Source: Podochytrium sp. JEL0797
Lineage: Eukaryota > Chytridiomycota > Chytridiomycetes > Chytridiales > Chytriomycetaceae
Direction: 5' to 3'
DNA length: 34,345 nucleotides
Assembly: GCA_027596195.1 (NCBI GenBank)
Contig: JADGJG010000172.1
Location: 1-34,345 of the forward strand
Shown: piece by piece, positions 1 to 10,924 of the stretch
How the letters are laid out: each line of letters opens with the position of its first letter
How positions within the stretch are numbered: the first letter of the stretch is position 1
Translations under genes and position numbers: made by a program
The notes under the pieces: generated by a model
What the model was told of the DNA's origin: nothing
The model's database searches: none
Seen by the model: only the letters and a program-made list of their open reading frames with translations

Positions 1-749
1 TCCAAGGAGACTGTAACCGATGCCAAATGGAAGTTGAGTCATCTCTTTTTTTCTCGAAGATTTACATTTCTGACAATTCCGAAACGCTCTTCTTTTTCAA
101 AAAATACAGTACAGTTGAGGCAATGGACTGGATAACTGGTGTACAGCAGCCAACCAGATTCAATGATGAAAGCGACTCATCTTTCTACACCTGAGCATAC
201 ACTCAGACACCATTGACAGATACCTTCCCCATCTTACCACCACTGAGGGCATAGCTTGTGAGTTTGAAGATAGTGCATCCCGGAAGGCAGGCATATGGTC
301 AGGAAGCGATAAGAACTAAGGGACATGGTGAGATGGTTTGACAACACTGCATGGTTTCAGCAAGTGCTGAGGGGAAAACCTTATTCGATGCTGATCACGT
401 CAGAATGCAGACACACCACCTCTCGAGTCGGACTTGAAGGACCAGCAGTGGAAGTCGCATCCCGATGGTGGGAAAGGATGGAAGATTGCAGAAGATTGAG
501 GGTGGCACGTCAGACATAGCAGGAATGAAATTATTCTCTGATAAGAGTGATAATTGCGGCTTGCGGGTGCCAAAAGGGCACACTTGCATGCGATAAGAGA
601 GGGGGGGCATGGTATCATCGGTGTTATTATGGTGGAGTGATCTGGAGTGGACCTCGTTCATAAAAGGAAAACAATAAATGGGGCTGACTGCCCACAGGTT
701 AGAAGGCAGAATCATCCAAAAACCATTTGCTTTAAACTATCTACCAATT
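1..749. other. No recognisable gene
   Basis: I see no convincing coding region, RNA gene or repeat here. Open frames are short (at most about 106 codons), show no protein family I recognise and lie in conflicting frames. The stretch lies downstream of the decayed F-box/LRR gene and may hold further eroded LRR sequence or its 3' flank, but nothing in the sequence proves that. Confidence 0.5.
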
Positions 750-1857
750 TATTCATTCCTCTATTATATTAAGTACACCTAGCTTGGGAGGGATAGAACC
801 TGTCAAGTTGCATGACAGATATAAGCTCCTGAGAAATGACAGGTTTCCAAGCATGGGTGGAATGGTTCCTGCAAGGTGAGGGTTGTTGTGGAGATACAGG
901 ATTTGATTGAAGGTTCGAAAGTTCCCCCCACTCCAACGGGATCGGACCCACGACATTGGTGCCATAGATCATGAGCTCCTTGAGTCCCCTGAGGAGTCCC
1001 AGTTGTGGTGGCAAAGGTCCTGAAAGCTCCTGATTCCCCAACAGGTAGAAAGTATGCCAACTGGCCAATGCACCCAACTCAGGAGGGATCTCTCCAGAAA
1101 GTCGGTAATCATTCAGGTACAGAGCTTTGAAGCCCTAAAGTTCAGCAAAACTCTGCAGAATTGCGCCTGTGAGTTGATTGCGACCCAAATCCAATGCTTT
1201 GAGGTTGTGGAGGACATTTCCGATTTCAACCGATTTGTTAGACCACGCCCCATTCAGGTGGAATCGACCCGGTGACTGAGACACCGCCAACACACAGGTA
1301 TTCGAGTTTGGTGAGCTGACCCAATGAAGCTGGCAAAGCAGAAGAATTAAATTGTAAGTTGCAATGCAAGGACAAAGCCTTCAACTGTTGGAGATGGAAA
1401 ATGGAGGAGGGAATGGGTCCTTCGAAAATAGGTTTCTAAGACAAGGAAATTGAAGAAGACTCTGAACTTCAAGAAGGGTGGGCAGTCGCAGGGCTGGCTT
1501 CATTGGAAAGAAAGGGCGCCAATATACGGTCTTGAGGTGCTTCCGTTGGCTTTCAAGAAGGTTAGGTCGTGTTTGGAAGGCCAGCGGAACTCGGTGATGG
1601 CAGTGTCGGGAAGTGGCAGAAAGCGGCGGAGGTTGAGCGATGCAAAAGACAAGGATTCGATACAATCACGGAATGAGCGTGCCAGACTACGGAGTTACCA
1701 GACTTGCTTGGGGTGGATCCAGGACAGGATCAAACGAGCAATCTCGGAAGGTGGGTCATTGAAGCGAGTGTCGAACGTATTGGTGGGGGTTTGCAGTTGG
1801 AGGAGTTGCAGGTTGAGGGACAGGTGGGATGCGGAGGTCTCCAAGTCATCGCCCATT
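750..1857 (-). pseudogene. Decayed F-box/leucine-rich-repeat protein gene
   Basis: Read on the minus strand from an ATG at 1857, the first 50 codons give an F-box-like segment (PPSEIARLILSWIHPKQVW, then LRSLARSFRDCI) interrupted by an in-frame TAA at 1695-1697. Further down, plant-type LRR units are recognisable: SVTGSIPPEWG, LKALDLGRNQLTGAI, RLSGEIPPELGALASW, ELSGPLPPQLGLLRGL, VVGPIPLEWGELSNL, HLAGTIPPMLGNLSFL and NLTGSIPPKLG. They lie in at least two frames. Additional stops occur near 1500, 1238 and 1135, and a frame change near 921. Intact relatives would be F-box plus LRR proteins, presumably substrate adaptors of SCF ubiquitin ligases. Four or more disruptions cannot be removed by plausible introns, so I call it a pseudogene. 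Its start lies only 32 bp from the start of the divergent gene at 1890. Confidence 0.8.
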
Positions 1858-1889
1858 TTTGATGTTTTGTGTTGGGCAGAAAAACAAAA

Positions 1890-4285
1890 ATGGACTTCTC
1901 GTCTCTCGTTGCGCAACTCGCCCACCACGCGAGTTTCTACGGGCGCATTCCCCTCGAGTGCTGCGAATCCTCGCTTCTCGCCCACGCTGTCCACCTCAAG
2001 AACGACGCCATTCTCGCTGCCCTCGCAGAGCAGCCAAAAGACAAAACCCGCAAATCAAACGAACTCGCCACGCACAAAACCTCCGCTGAGCTACTGCCTG
2101 ACTCGACTCCCTCTGCTTTCAGCGCCCTTCCGAAGGACCCTTCGCTCCCTCGTCCAGTCCGCACCAAGTCCTCACCCAATACGCCGAAATCCAATGCTGC
2201 TGCCCTATGGCCTCCACATTCATCCCGCCTGGAAGACCGTGCGCCAGCGAATCCAGTGATCGATGTTCCCTCGCTTCCGATTCCGCCGCAGCCATCCGAA
2301 ATACCCGTGGTCGCCGCTGAAATGCGCCAGCCTGAAGAAACCCGCGTCGAAGAGAGCACTACTGAGCCTGCCTTGTCGAAGCCGATTCGAGTGTCGTCGA
2401 AACTAGCCATCCGGAATCTGATCGATACCGTGGAGTCGGATGATGACGACGATGATTTGATGGAGCAAGACGACTTGGGCCATTCCGCAGTGCCTCTTCC
2501 ATCGGTGCCCAGCCCCATTCCAGCTCCTCAAATTGCCGACGACAAAGACGAATATGATCGAACAGCGCACGATGAAAGCAACTTCCCGCTGTCTCAAAAG
2601 CATCGACTCCCTTCACCTCAACAAATGCCCGTCAACAATAACGATGATGGAACGACGGATGATGATGCAGCCAATGAAGACGCGTTTCCAGTTTCTCAAA
2701 AGCGAAGGAAACTGGAACCCAAATCCGAATCCCAAAATTCCACTCCGGCAACGGCTCTGCAACAGCTTCAAGATTCAGCATCATCACCCCATCAGCAAGC
2801 GCATCCCTCACTTTCCATCAAACTACCCGCTTCTACTGATGCCCCAACCGCGAACAATTTGGTATATTCTCGAATTAATTCGCCCTCACCTCCTTTTCTA
2901 TCTTCTCATTGTTTGTCCAATCGAAACAGACCCCGCGCAACCTCCCAACGCCATCCCCACCTCCCAGTCCAAGCCCCCGTGCCGCCAAATCCGCGTTCCT
3001 CCATCACACCCGTCGAAAGTCGTTTCTGCCTTCGAGCTCGCCACCCACCACGGTCAGATCGCAACCCATGCCAACAACCGCTGCTGCTGCTGCTTCTCGC
3101 GGTTCTGTCTCCAAATCGACTCCTTCTTCGTCTCCAGCCGCGCACCAGAGACACGCATCGGTTCCGCTGTTGGAGTCTGAGTTAGGGGGAACTCCGTCGT
3201 CTGTGAGTAGTGTCAAGAAGCGTAAGAGGTAATGAAAAGAAGGAGGGATTGGGAATGGGGATCACGTTTTGATTAAACGTCCAAACAACGACAAACAAAA
3301 CAACACAGTTTCATGCGCGCGTACGACTCGATTCCATTCGATGCCATATTTGAAGACGATGACGACGATGAAGACGATGACGAAGGCCGCGACAATGAGA
3401 GTGGATCCAAGTCTCCAACCGGTTCGGATCGACAAGACGAGGAAGCTGCCGCTCCACTCGATCGGCCGGTCCTTCTGCGAAACGATGAGGATTCTGATGC
3501 AAGTTTGGATCGGATGGAAGGTCTGACCGCAGGTGTTCATGTGGAAATGGACGACTTGTATTACGAAGTGGGGTCTCGAAACGAGGGTGATTTTGGAGGA
3601 GAGAGGATAGTGGGGGATGATTCTGTGCGACGGGGGGGTTTACCGGAATCGCGTGAGGAGCAAGTCGAGGAGGAGTTGGGGGGTGATTTTGAAGGAGGGA
3701 GGATAGTGGGTGCTGCTCCTCTTCGACGCGAGGGTCTGCCAGAATCGCGTGGGGAGCAAGTCGAGGGGGGGTTGGGGGGTGATTTCGAAGGGGAGAGGAT
3801 AGTGTGTGCTGCTGCTTCTGCGCACCGCGAGGATCTGGCGGAATCACGTGACGAGCAAGTCGAGGAGGAGAGGGACGGTGATTTCGAAGGTGAGAGGATA
3901 GAGGGTGCTGCTCCTGTGCGACGCGAGGGTCTACCGGAATCGCTTGGCGAGCAAGTCGAGGGCGAGAGGGAACCAGAGTGGCATGAATCTCGGGACCATT
4001 TCCGCGAGGACACGGCGGTTGCCACCGAAACGGACGAGAAATCTGCACCACTCGAGAATCATTCAAGCTCCTTGGAAGTATCGCAGAAGCATGGCGTGGA
4101 GTTGGTTGGTTGCTATTTTGTTTTTTGCTTCACCACCAAATTGACCTCGAATAATTTTTTTTTCCTTCTAGTCAACCTCCCAATCGATGCATCTGTTTTC
4201 GGACAGCGACATGGACGGATCGATCGGTGATGACCTCAAGGCAATTGCTGACTTTATCGAGGATGATGTAGATTTGTTTAAATGA
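1890..4285 (+). CDS. Acidic repeat-containing protein of unknown function
   Basis: Modelled as four exons: 1890-2861, 2930-3228, 3309-4104, 4172-4285 (726 aa). All three junctions are GT-AG and keep phase. The donor at 4105 (GTTGGT) is the weakest. The start at 1890 is preferred over 1869 because it follows an A-rich context. The N-terminus (residues 1-50) is a short hydrophobic/helical segment. The middle is disordered, rich in Pro, Ser and Asp, with two similar boxes FPLSQKHR and FPVSQKRRK (the second a likely nuclear signal). After residue 420 come a run of Asp/Glu and four 32-33 residue repeats (GDFxGxRI...LPES...EQVE). The acidic C-terminus is DDLKAIADFIEDDVDLFK. I recognise no family. 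Basic patches beside long acidic tracts suggest a nuclear or chromatin-associated protein, which is inference only. Confidence 0.75.
3586..3972 (+). repeat. Four in-frame tandem repeats (96-99 bp)
   Basis: Units begin at 3586, 3682, 3778 and 3877 with the codons for GDF. Each encodes about 32 residues of the form GDFxGxRIxG...RxxLPESxxEQVExE. The third unit carries one extra codon. Copies differ at many third positions and some coding positions, so the array is not brand new, but the period stays a multiple of three. Confidence 0.9.
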
Positions 4286-4479
4286 GACTTGGGGTGGGTT
4301 GAAGTAGAGTGGGGACTCATATTGAATCTCGCGGTAAAGCTGTTATTTATTTATTTTGCTTCATCTGTCCCCCCTTGTTCATGATTAAATGAATATTGAA
4401 GTTACTTCATTCCTTTTGTGGGTTCATGAATGAATTTTTGTGTATTTTGGAAAAATTCGTGAAACCATTGAGCATTGGG

Positions 4480-5498
4480 ATGAGCGACGCAAATCTGCGT
4501 GCACCATTGAGCATTGACCCTCCAGACAGCTACTTTTTGGAGCTGCTCATCTTCGTTTTGGGGTTGATTTTGAATGGAGCGGCTCGGATAGCCAAAACCC
4601 CACACGAGCTTGATCGCATCACGTCCTTGATTGTAGTTCTGTACTTTCTGTGGTGTCTCTTTTCAATCATCAAGTACACGATTTGGCTGTTTGTGGAATC
4701 GGATGTGTTTTATCGGGTTCGTTGGAGCGCGTGAATTGAAGGTATCGAGGTTATTGACTTTCATGAATCCAGGTTTCCGCAACAGTCGCATCCGTTCAGA
4801 TGGTTGCATTCTTTGGCATCAATCTTGTGCGGTCCATGGAACGATACTTTGCCTTGTGCGATTCTCCTCCGAACAAAACCAACCGAATTCGCATGTTTTT
4901 GGCCGCAATCTTGCTCGCGATTGGAATCCCATGCACAATCTTTCCCATCCTGTTTCTTTTGTCACCTACATACAATGCCGTGTCCCCTGCTTTCGAGTCA
5001 GAATACCGAATTTGGATATACACGATTCCCATCACCTTGATTAGCGTTGGCATTGCCATTATGATCTTTTACACACTCGCTTGGCAATCCTGCTCCAAAA
5101 GGATACGAGAAGGGACTCTCCACCGACACCAAAAAACACGACTCCTCATCAGCATCGCAGCGACGGTCACGGTGTTTGTCACTTACTTTCCTGAATTTAT
5201 GTATTTTGTGGTGGTGAGGGTGGGTGGGTGGGGCAGTGGTGGAGATGGGATTCAAGTGTGGGAGTCTGTGTCGCGCGTTTTGGTGTGTTTGAATGTGGTT
5301 GTTTCGCCGGTGTGGGCGGCTGTGGCGGGGTGGAGGGGTGGGGTGGGGGTTGGTCCTGGTTTGGGGGAGGAAGGAGAGGGGGTTGTGCTGTCTTTGGGTG
5401 GGAAGGGGAAGGGGGTGGTGCCGTCTTTGGTTGACAAGGGGAATGGGATGTCGTCCTTGGTCGACAAGGGGAATGGAATCACTTTGGTCGATTTTTAG
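4480..5498 (+). CDS. Seven-transmembrane GPCR-like receptor 1
   Basis: Two exons, 4480-4716 and 4773-5498, join in phase 0 across a 56 bp intron (320 aa). Seven hydrophobic segments can be read in order: around SYFLELLIFVLGLIL, ITSLIVVLYFLWCL, VSATVASVQMVAFFGINL, RMFLAAILLAIG, IWIYTIPITLISVG, LLISIAATVTVFVTYF and SVSRVLVCLNVVVSPVW. The third ends in SMERYFALC, an (E/D)RY-like motif as in rhodopsin-class receptors. The loop pattern matches the two other receptors at 16991-18199 and 27911-28900. The cytoplasmic tail is Gly-rich and ends with two LVDKGNG repeats. The start is uncertain: 4480 gives a short extracellular N-terminus, and 4426 is an alternative. A plasma-membrane sensor is expected; the ligand is unknown. 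Confidence 0.75.
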
Positions 5499-5839
5499 AT
5501 ACTGAACCTGTGAAAGAAAAGCCAAAGAAAATACTTTACCATTAGTTGTTGATAGACTTTTCTTAACTGTGTGCTCAATTTGGAGTGTCTTGCCAAGTGA
5601 CTTGCCAATTCATTCCGAATTTAATACTTCAAAAATCTTCCTTGACTTGTTGTTAATATCCTGTTCTGCTCCTCATCTGCTACTCGTTGGAACAGTAAGT
5701 GGTACGATCAATCGCAAGCAGGAAATTCCTTCATTCCTGAACCTCGCATCCGATCCAAGGTGCTGAACTCAAAAAAAAACAAGCTTAAGAACTCGAACAA
5801 AAACCAGGTTCTGCAAGTTGAATTACAGATATTAAAAAT
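5499..5839. other. Intergenic spacer, no gene seen
   Basis: AT-rich spacer between receptor 1 and the secreted protein gene. It contains no open frame with recognisable protein character. It presumably holds the 3' end of the first gene and the promoter of the second. Confidence 0.5.
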
Positions 5840-6805
5840 ATGATGCAAAAACTAGGTGTCTCTCTCGGTCTGGCAGTCCTCTTCCTCTGCATCTCGATGC
5901 CCGCGATGGCAGTGCCAAGCGGCAAACTCGGGTACGACAGCAAGAATTCAGCCGGCGCAGTGCAACCCATCCAGAACACGCAATTGATGCGTGGTCGCGG
6001 GCCACTTCTCACAAATGGTACGTTTTTGAGTTCGAATGCGCCGAAAAACCGCACAGAAACCACCGCGACCGAAACCCGCTCACAATTTTTTTTCCTTTCT
6101 CCCGCAAAGTCGCTGTCCAACCCGTATTCTTTGGCAATGTGACCCACGCAACCGAAATCGACAACTTTTACGAACATGTGGTCCAATCTCCGTGGATGAA
6201 CGTCTTGTCGCAATACAGTGTTGGCCAAGGAACTGCCGTCCCGGGACTCCACATGCGGGCTCCCTCGAATCTCGCGTTGACCCAAAAGGACGTTGAAAAA
6301 CTCTTGTTGAGCATGGTCTCGAATGGACATATCGTTCCAACGGCCATGACGTACGTTCCTGTGCATTTCAGTCCCGGGTTTGTGATTACCGCGAGGGGGG
6401 GTAGTGTTTCTTGTAAGGAGTGGTGCGGGATTCATGATTTCTTGGATCTGGGGTCACTCGTGCCTGGAGTTCCGAATCTGTATTTTGGAATGATTCCCAA
6501 TTTCGGGGTTGGAACGAATTGTGATGGCGGTTGTGGCAAGGGGGAAAAGGAGATCGACAATATTTGCAGTGTTGCGTCGCACGAGTTGGCGGAAGCAATC
6601 ACGGACCCTGTGCCTTGGAATGGTTGGTATAACAAGAGCAATGAAATCGGTGACCTTTGTAACGGGTGAGTGAGGACATTTTGATGTTGTCATTAATGAA
6701 ATTCTCTCCAGCTTGGAATCCACTACGCAAAATCACGACGGTACTGTCTACACGATTCAGTTAATGTTTTCAAACAGGGAGAGAAAGTGTGTGGATGGAA
6801 ATTAA
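5840..6805 (+). CDS. Secreted protein with HELAEAITDP motif (EXORDIUM-like)
   Basis: Three exons: 5840-6017, 6110-6665, 6712-6805 (275 aa). Both introns are GT-AG and phase-consistent. ATG codons at 5840 and 5843 are adjacent. The N-terminus is a clear signal peptide (LGVSLGLAVLFLCISMPAMA), then QPVFFGNVT, a Cys-rich centre (CKEWCGIHDF, CDGGCGKGEKEIDNIC) and SVASHELAEAITDP followed by GWYNKSNEIGDLCNG. This HExxE...GW(Y)...EIGDxC arrangement is seen in the EXORDIUM/PHI-1 group and in related fungal secreted proteins. The His-Glu pair recalls zinc-protease motifs, but the usual third ligand is not obvious, so enzymatic activity is not claimed. It is likely an extracellular or cell-wall protein. 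An AATAAA lies just after the stop. Confidence 0.75.
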
Positions 6806-7271
6806 GAAAATAAATTAGTTTATCACGCTTTCCGGTGCAAGTTTGGCAACGTGCTCAGGTTCAGTTCGTCCAATTTCCCCTTTCCTCGCAATTTTCAAAG
6901 CACAAATCAGGAAGATTTGGGTGAGACTTGGACAAGAAAATAGATTACAATGCTGCAGAAATGCAACTCCAGAAGAGGATTTTGAGGTCCACTTCATATC
7001 ATAATGAAAGCCTTTTTATAACCCACTTTGACTTCTGCACGGCGAGAATTGGTGGCCGAAAAACTTCCACTCTTCCATGGGCAGCAAAAAGGTTCCAAAG
7101 GTTTTGGATTTGTCAGGCAGGTTTGTCATCACTCCTCTTGCTGTCAATGTGACGAATTTGCAAAAGAGAGTCATCTTGACGATACGGTGAAGAGTGTGGG
7201 GGCTGTGGCTGGGCACGCCACACACGCCTTCCATTTCTCCCGCAAAAAAAACAAATCACACACACAACGAA
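6806..7271. other. Intergenic spacer with likely USP promoter
   Basis: No gene is recognised. A TATA-like stretch (TTTTTATAACCC) near 7013-7024 lies about 250 bp before the universal stress protein start. The open frame that runs from here into that gene's second exon has no family resemblance before codon 128 and is treated as a chance stop-free stretch. Confidence 0.45.
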
Positions 7272-7969
7272 ATGACCGACGAAATCAAGCCAACGATGAA
7301 GCGAACGATTGTTATTGCTGTGGTGAGTTGGCGATTGTACGAATTCGGCACAAATTGGGGCATATTACCCCTCCTCAATTTTTAACTCATTTGCCATCCA
7401 ATTTCCAGGACAACTCGCAATACAGCGAAAAGGCCTTGCAATGGGCCATCGCGCAATACCTCCGTCCCGGCGATTTTGTTGTTCTCGTGAACGTTGTCAA
7501 GCATGAATTTCCTGCCCCCAATGGCAGCGACAATTACCTAGGCAAGATGGATGAGATGAAGAAGAGAGAGAGTGTCCATCTCCTTGAAACTCTTGGCAAG
7601 GAACTCCAGGAAGCCCATGTCGCGTTTGAAACCGTTTCAATGGTTGGAGGTCCTCGCGACTCGATTCTCCACAAAATCCAAGAAGTCGATGCATCCTGTG
7701 TTATTATTGGGTCGCGAGGTGGCAATTTGGTGTCCCGCAGCCTTATTGGATCCACTAGGTGAGAATTCAGTTTTGCAATATTCCATCCTGATCGGATTCT
7801 GATCCAAAACGACAGCGACTATTTGGCGCATCACGCTCCGTGCCCCGTAATTATTGCGAAGCCGTCGCTCGAACAGCTGCACACGATGAACGTCCCCGCG
7901 CATCACAAAACCGTGCATGATTTTCTTCCTTTCGCCAATGGCCTTGCCATGAACCATCTTACTCTTTGA
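7272..7969 (+). CDS. Universal stress protein (UspA family) 1
   Basis: Three exons: 7272-7322, 7409-7758, 7816-7969 (184 aa), all GT-AG and in phase. It carries the family core: beta strand RTIVIAV at the N-terminus, DNSQYSEKALQWAI after the first strand, and the ATP-binding signature GSRGGNLVSRSLIGSTS (G-x2-G-x9-G-S/T), followed by DYLAHHAPCPVIIAKP. Proteins with this signature bind ATP and usually act as cytosolic stress-response dimers. The last intron splits the Ser codon after G-S-T, the same place as in the paralogue at 31882-32552. The C-terminal 30 residues beyond the core are not conserved with the other copies. A polyadenylation-like ATAAA overlaps the stop region. Confidence 0.9.
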
Positions 7970-8065
7970 ATAAACGACTGCTGCTATAATTTTAAGAATA
8001 AGGAAGAAGGTTTAGAATATGAAATGAAAAGGAGTGGAAGAGGCCGGAGAGAAGATCGGAATATT

Positions 8066-8295
8066 TTTCAATTTTTGTTTTTTTTTCCTCTCCAAAACCA
8101 AAAAAGTGAGTTCCGCCACCACCTGCGCACATCCTCCCTTCCCGCATGCCCCAGGGCCCTTGCACCACCCTCGCTACTCCCATTCACATACTCCGGCACT
8201 AACCACCTCCCTCCCGCAGAAAAAGGACCTCCCCCGGCCCTCCCAAAAAAAACAACCCCAACAGTACTCCCCCCCAAAAAACTAAAAAAAAAACA
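8066..8295 (+). promoter_or_regulatory. PABP leader: pyrimidine tract, leader intron, A-tracts
   Basis: A T/C-rich stretch (8066-8093) precedes a likely 5'-UTR intron at 8106-8219. The donor is GTGAGT, there is a CTAAC branch sequence about 15-20 bp before the end, then a pyrimidine stretch and CAG. The remaining leader carries A runs at 8220-8224, 8245-8252, 8276-8281 and 8284-8293, ending two bases before the start codon. In animals and plants, A-rich leaders of PABP mRNAs bind PABP itself and repress translation. The same feedback is plausible here but is inference. Confidence 0.6.
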
Positions 8296-10612
<2,317 letters not shown>

Positions 10613-10924
10613 ATTACGGAGCAATGAACTTCGGGGATGGGTTGAGCAATGATGAGGGCTTCTTCTCTTGTGTTGTTTTGTTGTTTGTTCCTGTGTTTCT
10701 TGTTTCTTATTTCTCTCTTTTTCTTTTGGATTGCTTCCCCACGTTTCTTTTTCTGCGTCTTGCAGTAACCTCGGGGGAGGATTTCTTTTGCAATTAAACT
10801 TCAAATTCTGGTTTTGATTTTGCGAACTGCCAGAACAGCTGTGTGAGCGCTTTCGCCTCGCCAACTTCCTCGGCGCTGAAAGCATTCTGCAGGAAGCGAA
10901 AACTTCGATCTTTCTTTATTATTT
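10613..10924. other. Convergent 3' ends of PABP and DNAI4
   Basis: T-rich 3' flank of the poly(A)-binding protein gene meeting the 3' end of the minus-strand dynein gene. No additional gene is recognised. Confidence 0.6.

Noticed and set aside
1450..2259. 269-codon plus-strand open frame across the F-box relic and the start of the acidic protein
   Set aside because: It overlaps two better-supported features in other frames, starts without context and is low-complexity.
3311..4066. Minus-strand open frame of about 250 codons with repeated HPxxPPRLAxHAIPxDPR units
   Set aside because: It is the antisense shadow of the in-frame tandem repeats of the acidic protein, whose splice phases all agree.
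7028..7271. N-terminal extension of universal stress protein 1 in the frame of its second exon
   Set aside because: No family similarity before the DNSQYSEK segment. A proper donor and acceptor place the start at 7272.
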